A stretch of DNA of 64,000 nt from Saprospiraceae bacterium (GCA_016714085.1 JADJNW010000013.1:1-64000), one strand, 5' to 3'. Positions 1 to 8,569 are shown, counted from the first letter of the stretch. The notes: generated from the letters alone by a model not told the origin. Numbers and translations are program-made.

Positions 1-1006
1 GCACACCCTGCCAGCGCCAGTTGTCGATAAAGAATTTGATCGCAGCGAAAGTCTCGGTATTCGATTTTTTATCAACACCAGATTCTTCGCGGTAGCCTTG
101 TACTTTTTTGCCTTCGAGCCAGCCATCACCATATTGCCCGCGCACCGCCGACAAGTGGACTTCCTCGCGTTTGAATTTGCGCAAAGCGTGCAACACATCT
201 ACTTTTCGATTCCGAATTTCATCAGCATTGAATGAAACCGGGGGTTCCATGGCAATCAAGCAAAGCAATTGCAATAAGTGATTCTGAATCATATCGCGCA
301 AAGCGCCGGAATGATCGTAATAACCGCCTCGGTCTTCCACGCCTAATTTCTCAGAAACCGTGATTTGCACGTGGTCGATGTAATTGCGATTCCAAAGAGG
401 CTCAAACAGTGCATTTGCAAAGCGAAAGGCAAGGATATTTTGTACGGTTTCTTTCCCCAAATAATGATCAATACGATAAATCTGGCATTCATCGTAGAGT
501 TTCAGTAGCGCATCATTCAATTGCTTGGCACTATTGAGGTCACGCCCAAAGGGTTTTTCCACCACCAGGCGACTCGTATCTTTATCTTGTGTTAAACCGG
601 AATTTTTTAATTTGTTGGCGATCATTTCCACCGCATTGGGTGGAATCGACATATAGAAAATCCGATTCACAGATCCTTCCCATTGCGATTCGAGCTTGTC
701 AATACTTTCTTTTAAAGTTTGATAAGATGTATCGTCCTTATAATCAGCTTGTTGAAAATATAAACCTTTGGAAAAAGGCGTCCATTCTTCTTTTTTTGAC
801 TTACCAGAACGGGAAAACTTATCAATGCCTTCGAGCGAATGACTGCGAAATTCTTCATCACTCATAGCCGATCGGCCCACGCCGATGACAGCGAATTGCT
901 CAGAAATCCATTTATCTAAATAAAGATTATAAATAGCAGGCATCAATTTGCGCCAAGCCAAGTCGCCCGTCGCGCCAAATATGACAATGATCGTTGGATT
1001 TAAAAT
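1..1006 (-). CDS. zwf: glucose-6-phosphate 1-dehydrogenase, C-terminus beyond the window
   Basis: Oxidises glucose-6-phosphate to 6-phosphogluconolactone with NADP, the entry step of the oxidative pentose phosphate pathway. About 335 of the usual roughly 500 residues are visible. The nucleotide-binding motif IFGATGDLAWRKL is near the N-terminus and the active-site motif RIDHYLGKE lies about halfway through the visible part; the visible end reads KFFIDNWRWQG. The gene follows gnd after a 13-nt gap, so the two are probably cotranscribed. The start is abnormal: an in-frame TAA at 1007-1009 is followed by ATT, TTA, AAT, CCA, and no ATG, GTG or TTG comes before the GATGD motif. I place the start at the ATT codon (1004-1006). 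A one-base indel in the short T run at 1002-1005 is the main alternative, but it would not create an ATG either. The product call is secure; the start is not. Confidence 0.93.
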   Translation of the reverse strand, partial: MLNPTIIVIFGATGDLAWRKLMPAIYNLYLDKWISEQFAVIGVGRSAMSDEEFRSHSLEGIDKFSRSGKSKKEEWTPFSKGLYFQQADYKDDTSYQTLKESIDKLESQWEGSVNRIFYMSIPPNAVEMIANKLKNSGLTQDKDTSRLVVEKPFGRDLNSAKQLNDALLKLYDECQIYRIDHYLGKETVQNILAFRFANALFEPLWNRNYIDHVQITVSEKLGVEDRGGYYDHSGALRDMIQNHLLQLLCLIAMEPPVSFNADEIRNRKVDVLHALRKFKREEVHLSAVRGQYGDGWLEGKKVQGYREESGVDKKSNTETFAAIKFFIDNWRWQGV

Positions 1007-1019
1007 TTAATGTATTGTA

Positions 1020-2429
1020 TTAAGTCCAATGTGTATGAAAAGTTCCTTCGCGGTCGGTACGTTGATACGTATGCGCGCCAAAGTAATCGCGCTGGGCCTG
1101 GATCAAATTGGCAGGCAACCAACCTCTTCGATACGCATCAAAATAAGTCAGCGCTGCAACGGTAGCGGGCATTGGAACACCGCTGGAAACAGCAGTTTTT
1201 ACAATTGCGCGAATACTTTCTTGTAAATTATTTAGTTGATTTGCAAAAATATCACTCACCAATAAATTTGACAAATCCGGTTCTTTGGCGAAAGCCGCCC
1301 GAATGTCTTCCAACAGCGCCGCCCGAATGATGCAACCGCCGCGCCAAATTTTGGCGACTTCTGCCAGGTTCAGTCCATAATTATATTCCTGCGAAGCTTT
1401 TTGTAATTGCGATAATCCTTGCGCATACGTCACGATCATTGCAAAATGAAAGGCTTGTTCCGCTTGCTGAATCAAGATATTTTTATCTAAATTTTCAGTG
1501 TTTGTTTTTCCATGCAATTTTTGCTCGGCTGCTTGCCGTGCTTTTTTGTTGGCAGACAAATCGCGCATCGAAACGGCGGCATCAATCGTAGTAATTGGCA
1601 CGTGCAAAGACATGGCATCCTGGGAAGTCCACATTCCAGTACCTTTCTGGCTGGCGCTATCGAGGATCATATCCACCAGATCATTCCCCGTCAACTCGTC
1701 TTTTTTTGCAAAAATCTCGGCTGTAATTTCGATCAGGAAAGATTGTAAAGATCCGGCATTCCATTTAGTAAAAATATCATGCAATTCGGAGTTATTTAGT
1801 TCTCCATGCTCTTTTAGTAAATGATACGTCTCTGCTATTAATTGCATTAAAGCATATTCGATACCATTATGCACCATTTTTACATACTGACCCGCCGAAC
1901 CCGAGCCAAGATAAGCCACGCAAGGTTCGCCATTTACTTTGGCAGAAACCGCTTCCAGCATAGGCGCAACACGCGCATACGCTTCTTTTGCGCCACCGGG
2001 CATAATGCTTGGGCCGCGCCGCGCACCAGACTCACCGCCAGATACGCCGATGCCCATAAAATGAAGATTTTCCTTCGCAAGCCTTTCAATTCGACGGTTG
2101 GTATCTGTGAAATGGGAATTGCCACAATCAATTAATAAGTCGTCTTTCGACAATAATGGTTTCAACTCCTCGATCACCGAATCCACGATTGGCCCAGCCG
2201 GCACCAGCATCAGAATAACGCGAGGCGTTTTCAAAGAGGCTATAAATTCTTCTACCGTGCTTGCGCCGAGCACCGAATAGTACAGCGATTCCTTTACAAA
2301 TGCGTCCACTTTCGCGGGGTCTTTGTCATAACCCGCTACAAAAAAGCCGTGGTCGCTCATATTATATACCAGATTGCGCCCCATCGTGCCCAATCCAATC
2401 ATGCCGTAGTCGAATTCTTGTGCTGCCAT
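1020..2429 (-). CDS. gnd: 6-phosphogluconate dehydrogenase, decarboxylating
   Basis: Oxidatively decarboxylates 6-phosphogluconate to ribulose-5-phosphate with NADP; cytosolic. The 469-residue length matches the family. The N-terminus carries the Rossmann motif GLGTMGRNL, followed by LMLVPAG. The substrate and catalytic region reads GVSGGESGARRGPS and YVKMVHNGIEY, with the expected Lys and His-Asn. The C-terminal tail has QRDYFGAHTYQRTD, which reaches into the partner subunit in the known dimer. It lies between rpiB and zwf on the same strand, so three pentose phosphate enzymes are grouped. The 128-nt gap to rpiB shows no TAnnTTTG element, which is compatible with readthrough from the rpiB promoter. 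Confidence 0.97.
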   Translation of the reverse strand: MAAQEFDYGMIGLGTMGRNLVYNMSDHGFFVAGYDKDPAKVDAFVKESLYYSVLGASTVEEFIASLKTPRVILMLVPAGPIVDSVIEELKPLLSKDDLLIDCGNSHFTDTNRRIERLAKENLHFMGIGVSGGESGARRGPSIMPGGAKEAYARVAPMLEAVSAKVNGEPCVAYLGSGSAGQYVKMVHNGIEYALMQLIAETYHLLKEHGELNNSELHDIFTKWNAGSLQSFLIEITAEIFAKKDELTGNDLVDMILDSASQKGTGMWTSQDAMSLHVPITTIDAAVSMRDLSANKKARQAAEQKLHGKTNTENLDKNILIQQAEQAFHFAMIVTYAQGLSQLQKASQEYNYGLNLAEVAKIWRGGCIIRAALLEDIRAAFAKEPDLSNLLVSDIFANQLNNLQESIRAIVKTAVSSGVPMPATVAALTYFDAYRRGWLPANLIQAQRDYFGAHTYQRTDREGTFHTHWT

Positions 2430-2557
2430 AATTTGTGGTAATTGTTTTTCGATTTTGCTTAATTAGCTCAAATTGAAGAAATTATACTTGTGATTAAATA
2501 GAAAACTGATCCGAATGGATACAGGAATTTGAACTGATTTTCAGCAAGTTATTTACA

Positions 2558-3010
2558 TTATTTCATGTTTTCTGATTCCATCGCCAAAACTTTGTCGAGG
2601 CGTCTTTGATGTCGGTCTTCTTTTGAAAAACGCGCATTCAGAAAGGATTTTATAATTTCACGAGCCAACTCGATGCCCACTACGCGCTGCCCGATGCACA
2701 ATACATTGACATCATCATGCTCCACGGATTGGTGCGCAGAATACGTATCGTGGCAAACGCCCGCCCGAATACCCTTGAATTTATTGACCGCAACGCTGAC
2801 GCCTACGCCACTTCCGCACACAAGGATGCCGCGTTCGGCTTGTCCGGCTTGGATCGCTTTGGCAACATCTGCCGCATGGTCAGGATAATCGGAAGGATTT
2901 TCATTGTGCGTACCGAGATCAAGGATATCATATCCGGCAGCTTGCAATTCTTTGACTAAAGTGGCTTTGTAAGCAAAACCAGCGTGATCAGAGGCAAAGG
3001 CAATTTTCAT
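2558..3010 (-). CDS. rpiB: ribose-5-phosphate isomerase B
   Basis: Interconverts ribose-5-phosphate and ribulose-5-phosphate, the product of the downstream gnd enzyme. It is a 150-residue RpiB/LacAB family protein. The N-terminal motif FASDHAGFAYK contains the phosphate-binding Asp-His, and VCGSGVGVSVAVNKF contains the family's catalytic Cys and anion-binding loop. The C-terminal part has RFSKEDRHQRRLDKV, with Arg residues expected to contact substrate phosphate. It is the first gene of an rpiB-gnd-zwf run on the minus strand, with a candidate -7 element 48 nt upstream. Assignment to RpiB rather than to sugar-specific LacA/B isomerases is supported by the pathway context. Confidence 0.95.
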   Translation of the reverse strand: MKIAFASDHAGFAYKATLVKELQAAGYDILDLGTHNENPSDYPDHAADVAKAIQAGQAERGILVCGSGVGVSVAVNKFKGIRAGVCHDTYSAHQSVEHDDVNVLCIGQRVVGIELAREIIKSFLNARFSKEDRHQRRLDKVLAMESENMK

Positions 3011-3057
3011 AAGGAATAGAAAAATTTATGTGTTGAGATATAATAACACAACCGAAG

Positions 3058-3065
3058 CAAATCTA
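3058..3065 (-). promoter_or_regulatory. candidate -7 promoter element for rpiB
   Basis: On the minus strand this reads TAGATTTG, a match to the Bacteroidota -7 consensus TAnnTTTG, 48 nt before the rpiB start. I see no clear -33 TTTG partner, so support is the -7 match and position only. Confidence 0.4.
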
Positions 3066-3088
3066 CATTAGTTTTTGGTTTTGCCTTT

Positions 3089-3131
3089 TTAATGAGGATA
3101 TTTTTATTGATATAAATAGTTAATGAGGATA
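3089..3131. repeat. 12-bp direct repeat pair
   Basis: TTAATGAGGATA occurs at 3089-3100 and again at 3120-3131, 31 bp apart (about three helical turns). It lies between rpiB and the downstream end of the TfoX-like gene. Function unknown; it could be a paired binding site or chance in AT-rich DNA. Confidence 0.45.
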
Positions 3132-3188
3132 AAGTCGATGGTTAATGGCCGATAGTCAAAAAGCTATAATTTATTGAAAAACAGCAGT

Positions 3189-3593
3189 TTAAATCAAATG
3201 AAAATTATAAATATTATATAAAAATAACCTGGAATAATAAATACGAATCTTATTTTTCTTCTTACTTGATTTAGCTTTTGGGTTATAATCCAAGCATAAT
3301 TGCACCCAGTAATCCAGATCAATTTCAGCATCCCAACCCTCTGGCGCTACAAATACAAAGCCTTTCATGGGGCGGCCGGTGAAATCCATTTCGTGGCAGC
3401 CTTTACGAGCAAGCGCTATTGCCTGAAGCTCAGGATCGATGCGGGCCATCAGTTGATCTTTCACGATGCCAATACACATTTTATCGTCCACCATAAAAGT
3501 GAGTCCACCCATCATTTTTTTCTCGGCGGCATTGATATTCCTCTCTTTTAATGCTTGACGGATGCGATCTGCCAATAATTCATCGTAAGCCAT
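3189..3593 (-). CDS. TfoX N-terminal domain family protein
   Basis: A small cytosolic protein of the TfoX N-terminal family, here without the C-terminal TfoX domain. Stand-alone members are common and have no established biochemical function, so competence regulation should not be assumed. The fold is supported by the N-terminal helix DELLADRIRQALKE, the segment MMGGLTFMVDDKMCIGI, and FTGRPMKGFVFV. Members usually end in a Lys-rich tail at about 110-115 residues. Here the Lys-rich stretch is followed by about 20 atypical residues (IRIYYSRLFLYN and on). One extra A in the A run just downstream of the Lys codons would create a TAA at the expected place, so the tail probably reflects a one-base deletion or a sequencing error. 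Confidence 0.8.
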   Translation of the reverse strand: MAYDELLADRIRQALKERNINAAEKKMMGGLTFMVDDKMCIGIVKDQLMARIDPELQAIALARKGCHEMDFTGRPMKGFVFVAPEGWDAEIDLDYWVQLCLDYNPKAKSSKKKNKIRIYYSRLFLYNIYNFHLI

Positions 3594-3627
3594 TTAGTTC
3601 GGATTCAGTTTTTTATATATGGTAAAA

Positions 3628-6015
3628 TCAATTTATTAATGCCACATCCCCGGAAACAATTACTACTTCACCGTTTGCCATTTCTAACTCCGCAACGTAC
3701 ACATATACAGCGGTTTGCACGCGTTGCCCTTTGAAAAGTCCATCCCAGCCTACGGTCGGGTCGTTGGGTAAAATATTTTCGCGATTATAAACCAATGTTC
3801 CCCATCGATTGGCGATGCGCAAGGCTTTGATGCGTTGCACTTCTTGCGCTGCACTTATATAAAACATATCGTTAATACCGTCTCCGTTGGGACTGAACGC
3901 AGTAGGTACAAATACGCGCTGAATTTGTTGCACAAAAATCAATATATCATCTGTCGCAACGCATCCATTCTCATCGGTTACCCGAACAGAATAAGTAGTT
4001 TGTTCCATTGGTCGGACAGAGGCTGTCAAGCAAGTATTGCAGCCAATGCTATCAGGCAACCAGGTAATTGAAGTGACTGAACCCTCCGGTTTACTTACAA
4101 GTACATTGAGTGTCACGCTATCGCCTTGAATAACGGAGGGCGGATCGGTGCCAAGGTCGGCTTGGAGTTCCACATCTAAAGCTTCGGGTTGAGTCAGTGT
4201 TACTTCAAGGGTTGTGTCGCAGCCATTTTGATCGCGGACTACCAGATCATAAGTTCCTGGTGCTAAGGAATTAAACTCATTTTTGGATGAAAAACTCGAG
4301 CCATTCAATGAGTATTCAAAAGGTTCTTCACCATTTGCAACGCTTGTCACGCGGATAGCGCCATTGCGGGTTTGATTGCAAGTCACTTGTTTGATTTCTA
4401 CAGTAGCCGTTGGCGAGGTAATTTGAGAGGTAACCGTCACGGAATCCCTACTGCTACAGCCATTTGTGGTATTGGTCACTACCAAAGTGTACCTGTCGGC
4501 TTGCTCTACTTCGGTTAAGGCTATATTCGGAATGGCGATTGGGCTACTATTCGCAGCCGTCCATTGATATTGAAGTCCATTACCAGTAGAAGTGCCTGAG
4601 CCGCCAAGTGTTACTATATCCACTGCGCAATTGAGTTCCATATCCTGTCCGGCATCAGCGGTGGGCGCGTCTTCTATGAGAATAGAAATGGTCGTTTCGG
4701 CTGGCGGACAAGACGCAACAGAATTAACGCGATACGTAAATAAGTAAGTACCAGGCATTTGATTAGCGGTATTGAATATAGCCGTAGTAGGGTTGAAAGC
4801 GCCTCCAGTAGAGAGGAAGGACGATGTTTCCGTCCAGGTACCTCCAGTGTCTTCCCCTTGAAGCTCATCTGCCAGGTCAACTGTTATGGTTGTACCTTCG
4901 CAAACGCGCATCGGATTTCTGGAAATCCCGGAATTGGCAGGGGCATTTATCGTTAAAATTTGTGCATTTTGAACTTCGCAACCGCCAACAGATATGCTGT
5001 AAAGCACATCATGACTGCCCACAGCCAAAGTAGAAGGATTGAAAGAAGTAGCAGGCATTCCATCTATCGTCCAAGTGCCACCTGGGTTGGCGCTTGCCGT
5101 TAATAAAGTATTGAGGGTAATAGGTGCGCTATTCTTGCAAATCGCTCCAGGATTATTCCAATCGGCATTCAGATTCGCAACCGTAATCGTCACTTCATCT
5201 GTGGTGACGCATATTTGTCGGAAAGAAATATCATCAATCGCAAAATCGTTGCCCGCAGGGGTATTATTAACGTTGGCGATGCAGATTTGCGCGGTAGTAG
5301 CCATGCCGGAAGTCCAGTTAGCAGTGAACTCACGAAATTGGCAGGTTTGTGTTGGTGCTTGAAATACGTTGCCGATGAGTGTGCCATTGATTGAAAATTG
5401 CAAACGTGCCGGATTTTGAGAAACCATCGAAGCAGCCCATGCACCAAAAAGATAATCTGTATTTGGTTGAATAGTAACTGTTTGACACCAAACATTATTA
5501 GACACGCCGGAAGCATTGACCACCATCATATTGCCACCGCCTGTATGATCGCCGCAATTGGCGAAGCCGCCATGAACATTTCGACCGTTATTCGTCACCG
5601 CATATCGACCCTCGGGCCGTACATCTGCGTTATTGAACTGATAATCGCTGGTAAAGCCTGTATTTCCTTGACTGAAATCGCCATTAGTGATCAGATTCTG
5701 ATCGTTGAAACTTCGTACCGTGAGCGTATAAGTCGTAGTTGTATCTACCGCCGCATTCGTGGAAGCAGTATTCGGATTCGTGATGCCTGTAGTCGGCGAC
5801 CAAGTCGCGTCAATAAAAGCGCCCGTGACGATGCCATTTAAACTGACGGTTTCACCAGGAACACAAATAGTGTCATTTGTACCGGCATCAACGGTCACAT
5901 TACATGCAAGGATACTCTCATCTTGGAGGGGGAGGGGCGTGTTCGATTTAAAATAAGCAGATTGTACTGCAGCAATAATTAAACTTAGCAAGGTAAAGCC
6001 GAAATAGTTTCTCAT
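3628..6015 (-). CDS. secreted multidomain protein with type B T9SS sorting domain
   Basis: A predicted cell-surface or secreted protein of 795 residues exported by the type IX secretion system. It starts with a hydrophobic signal peptide (FGFTLLSLIIAAVQSA). An Ig/PKD-like domain with a WSPTTGITNPN motif follows at about 37-105. A domain opening LITNGDFSQGNTGF and closing FAIDDISFRQIC (about 107-270) looks like a carbohydrate-binding or discoidin-type module. Further Ig-like repeats follow, then a SprB-type repeat around 540-613 with GTYDLVVRDQNGCD. The last 90 residues, beginning VFVPTAFSPNGDGINDMFYI, are the gliding-motility-associated C-terminal (CHU_C, type B) domain, which directs T9SS export. 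The 5' leader between the candidate promoter and the start holds a folded-back repeat. Substrate unknown; adhesin or glycan binding is an inference. Confidence 0.92.
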   Translation of the reverse strand: MRNYFGFTLLSLIIAAVQSAYFKSNTPLPLQDESILACNVTVDAGTNDTICVPGETVSLNGIVTGAFIDATWSPTTGITNPNTASTNAAVDTTTTYTLTVRSFNDQNLITNGDFSQGNTGFTSDYQFNNADVRPEGRYAVTNNGRNVHGGFANCGDHTGGGNMMVVNASGVSNNVWCQTVTIQPNTDYLFGAWAASMVSQNPARLQFSINGTLIGNVFQAPTQTCQFREFTANWTSGMATTAQICIANVNNTPAGNDFAIDDISFRQICVTTDEVTITVANLNADWNNPGAICKNSAPITLNTLLTASANPGGTWTIDGMPATSFNPSTLAVGSHDVLYSISVGGCEVQNAQILTINAPANSGISRNPMRVCEGTTITVDLADELQGEDTGGTWTETSSFLSTGGAFNPTTAIFNTANQMPGTYLFTYRVNSVASCPPAETTISILIEDAPTADAGQDMELNCAVDIVTLGGSGTSTGNGLQYQWTAANSSPIAIPNIALTEVEQADRYTLVVTNTTNGCSSRDSVTVTSQITSPTATVEIKQVTCNQTRNGAIRVTSVANGEEPFEYSLNGSSFSSKNEFNSLAPGTYDLVVRDQNGCDTTLEVTLTQPEALDVELQADLGTDPPSVIQGDSVTLNVLVSKPEGSVTSITWLPDSIGCNTCLTASVRPMEQTTYSVRVTDENGCVATDDILIFVQQIQRVFVPTAFSPNGDGINDMFYISAAQEVQRIKALRIANRWGTLVYNRENILPNDPTVGWDGLFKGQRVQTAVYVYVAELEMANGEVVIVSGDVALIN

Positions 6016-6046
6016 TGTATGGAGTTTTTAAAAACGCCAGAAGCAG

Positions 6047-6108
6047 AATACAAGAGGTCAGATGGTTTGAAAAGTCTGACTTCCGGCTTCTTTTCTCTGA
6101 CTTCTAAT
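6047..6108. repeat. folded-back word repeat in the leader of the T9SS gene
   Basis: The word AGAGGTCAGA near 6053 is answered by TCTGACTTC and TCTGACTTCT further on, giving an imperfect inverted repeat. It lies between the candidate -7 element and the start codon of the T9SS gene, so it would be in the mRNA leader. Confidence 0.5.
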
Positions 6109-6156
6109 CAACGCAATCCGGCTATCCTTTTATTTTACAAGACTCACTTGCGAATT

Positions 6157-6164
6157 CAAATATA
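6157..6164 (-). promoter_or_regulatory. candidate -7 promoter element for the T9SS gene
   Basis: Minus strand TATATTTG matches TAnnTTTG, 142 nt upstream of the start codon. If used, it gives a long leader that contains the folded-back repeat. Confidence 0.4.
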
Positions 6165-6219
6165 GAAATTTTCCTTTATTGTTGGACGTATGTAAAGAAA
6201 CTTTAAGATTTCTCAATTT

Positions 6220-6540
6220 CTATAATTCCAATTCCAAATTCAATTTCGCCGACGATAATTCCGCCAAAGCGTGCTGGTCGCCAGCCTTTCGGGCCATTTC
6301 CATTCCCTTTGAATATGTCTCTAACGCATTTTCGGGCTGTTCTATTTTCTCATACAGCTTCGCTAAATGATAATAAGTGCCAATGTACGTCGAATCTTTT
6401 TCAAGCAATTGCAAATAGTGCGCCAGCGCTTGCTCCTGCTTGCCCATGCCTTCGTATTCTTTTGCAATCGCAAAAAGCAGGAAAGCGTCATTCGGAGATT
6501 CAGATAGTAAATTTTGCAATTGCGAAAGCCTTGTATTCAT
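6220..6540 (-). CDS. small TPR protein
   Basis: A 106-residue protein made almost entirely of tetratricopeptide repeats, which mediate protein contacts. Two or three repeats are readable: an N-terminal helix pair (DAFLLFAIAKEYEGMGKQ), a second with YIGTYYHLAKLYEKIEQP, and a third with ALETYSKGMEMARKAGD. There is no signal peptide, so it is probably cytosolic. A candidate -7 element lies 48 nt upstream. It sits alone upstream of and codirectional with the T9SS gene, divergent from etfBA. The partner cannot be deduced. Confidence 0.85.
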   Translation of the reverse strand: MNTRLSQLQNLLSESPNDAFLLFAIAKEYEGMGKQEQALAHYLQLLEKDSTYIGTYYHLAKLYEKIEQPENALETYSKGMEMARKAGDQHALAELSSAKLNLELEL

Positions 6541-6587
6541 TGATTATTTTTCATTTAGCATTGACCAATGCTGGAATTTACAAGATG

Positions 6588-6595
6588 CAAAATTA
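6588..6595 (-). promoter_or_regulatory. candidate -7 promoter element for the small TPR gene
   Basis: Minus strand TAATTTTG fits TAnnTTTG, 48 nt before the start codon. Confidence 0.35.
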
Positions 6596-6664
6596 CATTT
6601 TGTTATTTCTTTTGCCACAGGGCTGAACAAAGAATTTGAAGCCATTGTTTGACTTTTATAAAAT

Positions 6665-6682
6665 TTAGCGAAAATTCGCTAA
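6665..6682. promoter_or_regulatory. 18-bp perfect palindrome, candidate etfBA operator
   Basis: TTAGCGAA-AA-TTCGCTAA is a perfect 8-bp inverted repeat with a 2-bp centre. It ends 21 bp before the -7 element of etfB, in the place of the -33 region, so a bound dimer would overlap RNA polymerase. The regulator is unknown. Confidence 0.55.
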
Positions 6683-6703
6683 CTGCTTATTTGAGTTTTC
6701 TTC

Positions 6704-6711
6704 TATATTTG
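6704..6711 (+). promoter_or_regulatory. candidate -7 promoter element for etfBA
   Basis: TATATTTG matches TAnnTTTG, 40 nt before the etfB start codon and downstream of an 18-bp palindrome. Confidence 0.55.
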
Positions 6712-6751
6712 CGAAACTTTATTCGTTTTTACAATCGAAAAATCGATCCTA

Positions 6752-7498
6752 ATGAAATTATTGGTATGTGTCAGCAAGACACCCGATACAACGACCAAGA
6801 TCAACTTCACTTCTAACGCCAAAGAATTTGATACAAATGGCGTGCAATATATTATGAATCCTTATGATGAGTGGTATGCTTTGGTGCGGGCGCTCGAACT
6901 CAAAGAAACCCAAGGTGGCAGCGTGACAATGATTAACGTTGGGCCGGCTTCTAATGATCCCATTATTCGCAAAGGCTTAGCCATTGGCGCCGACGATGCG
7001 GTGCGGATTAATACAAATGGTGAACCGCAAAGTGCGCTTTACGTGGCAAAACAAATCGCTGAGTACGCGAAAAATGAAGGCTTTGATATTATTTTCTTAG
7101 GCAAGGAAACGATTGATTACAATGGATCAGAGGTCGGCGCGATGCTTGCTGAATTGCTCGATTTGCCTTTTATTTCTTACGCCAGCAGCATGGAGATGAA
7201 TGGTAATGCCGCGACCATCGCTCGTGACATCGAAGGGGGTACGGAGATGTTGGAAGTTGAAACACCTTTTGTAATCAGTGCTGCTAAAGGATTAGCTGAG
7301 CAGCGCATCGCCAATATGAAAGGTATTATGATGGCAAAATCGAAACCATTAAAAGTAGTAGAACCTGTTGCTTTCGAGGATTTGTCGGTGATAGCGCAAT
7401 ATCAATTGCCGAAACCCAAGTCTGCCGTGAAACTCATCGAGCCAGACAATATGGATGAATTGGTGCGTTTGTTGCACGAAGAAGCGAAAGTTATTTAA
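6752..7498 (+). CDS. etfB: electron transfer flavoprotein beta subunit
   Basis: Small subunit of the soluble FAD/AMP-binding flavoprotein that carries electrons from acyl-CoA dehydrogenases to the membrane ETF-quinone oxidoreductase. The 248-residue length is typical. The N-terminus MKLLVCVSKTPDTTTKI and the internal stretch NPYDEWYALVRALELKE are family hallmarks, as are the nucleotide-binding segments RKGLAIGADDAVRI and LGKETIDYNGSEVGAMLAEL. The signature FVISAAKGLAEQRIANMKG is present. It is followed after 105 nt by etfA, which fixes its identity. Transcription probably starts at the TATATTTG element upstream. Confidence 0.97.
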   Translation: MKLLVCVSKTPDTTTKINFTSNAKEFDTNGVQYIMNPYDEWYALVRALELKETQGGSVTMINVGPASNDPIIRKGLAIGADDAVRINTNGEPQSALYVAKQIAEYAKNEGFDIIFLGKETIDYNGSEVGAMLAELLDLPFISYASSMEMNGNAATIARDIEGGTEMLEVETPFVISAAKGLAEQRIANMKGIMMAKSKPLKVVEPVAFEDLSVIAQYQLPKPKSAVKLIEPDNMDELVRLLHEEAKVI

Positions 7499-7603
7499 TC
7501 GTGTTTAAGTGCTATTGCTACTTCAAACTTTACACAGAAACACTAAGGACTTGATAATTGTAACTATAACATAATGACACTTTAATACAATAACACAAAA
7601 GAT

Positions 7604-8563
7604 ATGGTACTTGTAGTAGCGGAAAGCCAAAAAGGACAGTTTAAAAAAAACGCTTTTGAAGCGGTGACTTATGGATATAAAACAGCACAAGCAATTGGAA
7701 CAGAATGTGTTGTATTGACTTTGGGTGCAATAAATGGGGCAGAGAATTTGGGTAAATACGGTGCGTCCAAGATTTATAATATTGCTAATCCGGCTTTGGA
7801 TAGCTTTGATAGTCAGGTGTATGCGGCTGTTATTGCAGAAGCTGCTCAAAAATTGGGTGCAAAAGTAGTGATTCTGAGTCATTCGATGAATGGTAAATCC
7901 TTGCTGGGACGTGTGGCGGTGCGCTTAAATGCTGGGTCGGTGGCTGGTGTTAATGGTGTTCCAAGTATTGATGGTGGCTTCAAGGTAAAAAAAGCAGTAT
8001 TTTCCGGTAAAGCATTCGCGGATTTTGAAATCAAGTCGGATATGAAAGTGCTGTCGCTCATGGGCAATAGCCTTCCGCCATTAGAAGTAAGTGGAGCAGG
8101 TTCGATAGAAAAGTTGGATATAAATGTGCCGCAAAGTCGCGTGAAAGTGAAAGAAGTTAAGCGCATCGAAGGCACAGTACCTTTGCCTGAAGCAGAATTG
8201 GTTGTATCTGCAGGGCGCGGCATGAAAGGCCCAGAACATTGGGGAATCGTAGAAGAATTGGCAGAAACGATTGGCGCTACAACGGCTTGTTCTCGCCCGG
8301 TGGCAGATGCACATTGGCGACCGCATCACGAACACGTAGGGCAGACCGGCATTGCCATTCGACCGAATTTATATATTGCAATCGGTATCTCTGGTGCGAT
8401 TCAACATTTGGCGGGCGTAAACAATTCTAAAACGATTGTGGTGATTAACAAAGACCCGGAAGCCCCATTTTTCAAGGCTGCTGACTATGGTGTGGTTGGT
8501 GATTTATTTGAAATCGTGCCAAAGTTGACCGAAGCGTTTAAGAAATTTAAAGCGAATAATTAA
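7604..8563 (+). CDS. etfA: electron transfer flavoprotein alpha subunit
   Basis: Large subunit of ETF, binding FAD in its C-terminal domain. It has 319 residues, the expected length. The N-terminal domain begins MVLVVAESQKGQFKK. The C-terminal FAD domain contains VVSAGRGMKGPEHWGI, ACSRPVADAHWRPHHEHVGQ, TGIAIRPNLYIAIGISGA and IVVINKDPEAPFFKAADY, all diagnostic. Together with etfB it serves beta-oxidation and amino-acid oxidation. The etfB-etfA gap holds AT-rich word-like repeats (GTGTTTAAGTG answered by GTGTTATTG-type words on the other strand) rather than a promoter. The stop codon is followed immediately by a REP-like hairpin shared with the convergent gene. Confidence 0.97.
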   Translation: MVLVVAESQKGQFKKNAFEAVTYGYKTAQAIGTECVVLTLGAINGAENLGKYGASKIYNIANPALDSFDSQVYAAVIAEAAQKLGAKVVILSHSMNGKSLLGRVAVRLNAGSVAGVNGVPSIDGGFKVKKAVFSGKAFADFEIKSDMKVLSLMGNSLPPLEVSGAGSIEKLDINVPQSRVKVKEVKRIEGTVPLPEAELVVSAGRGMKGPEHWGIVEELAETIGATTACSRPVADAHWRPHHEHVGQTGIAIRPNLYIAIGISGAIQHLAGVNNSKTIVVINKDPEAPFFKAADYGVVGDLFEIVPKLTEAFKKFKANN

Positions 8564-8569
8564 CTCGGA

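Noticed and set aside
589..867. Plus-strand open frame inside zwf
   Set aside because: It is antisense to a well-supported zwf frame and shows no protein-like features; many similar shadows occur under gnd, typA, the M14 genes and others.
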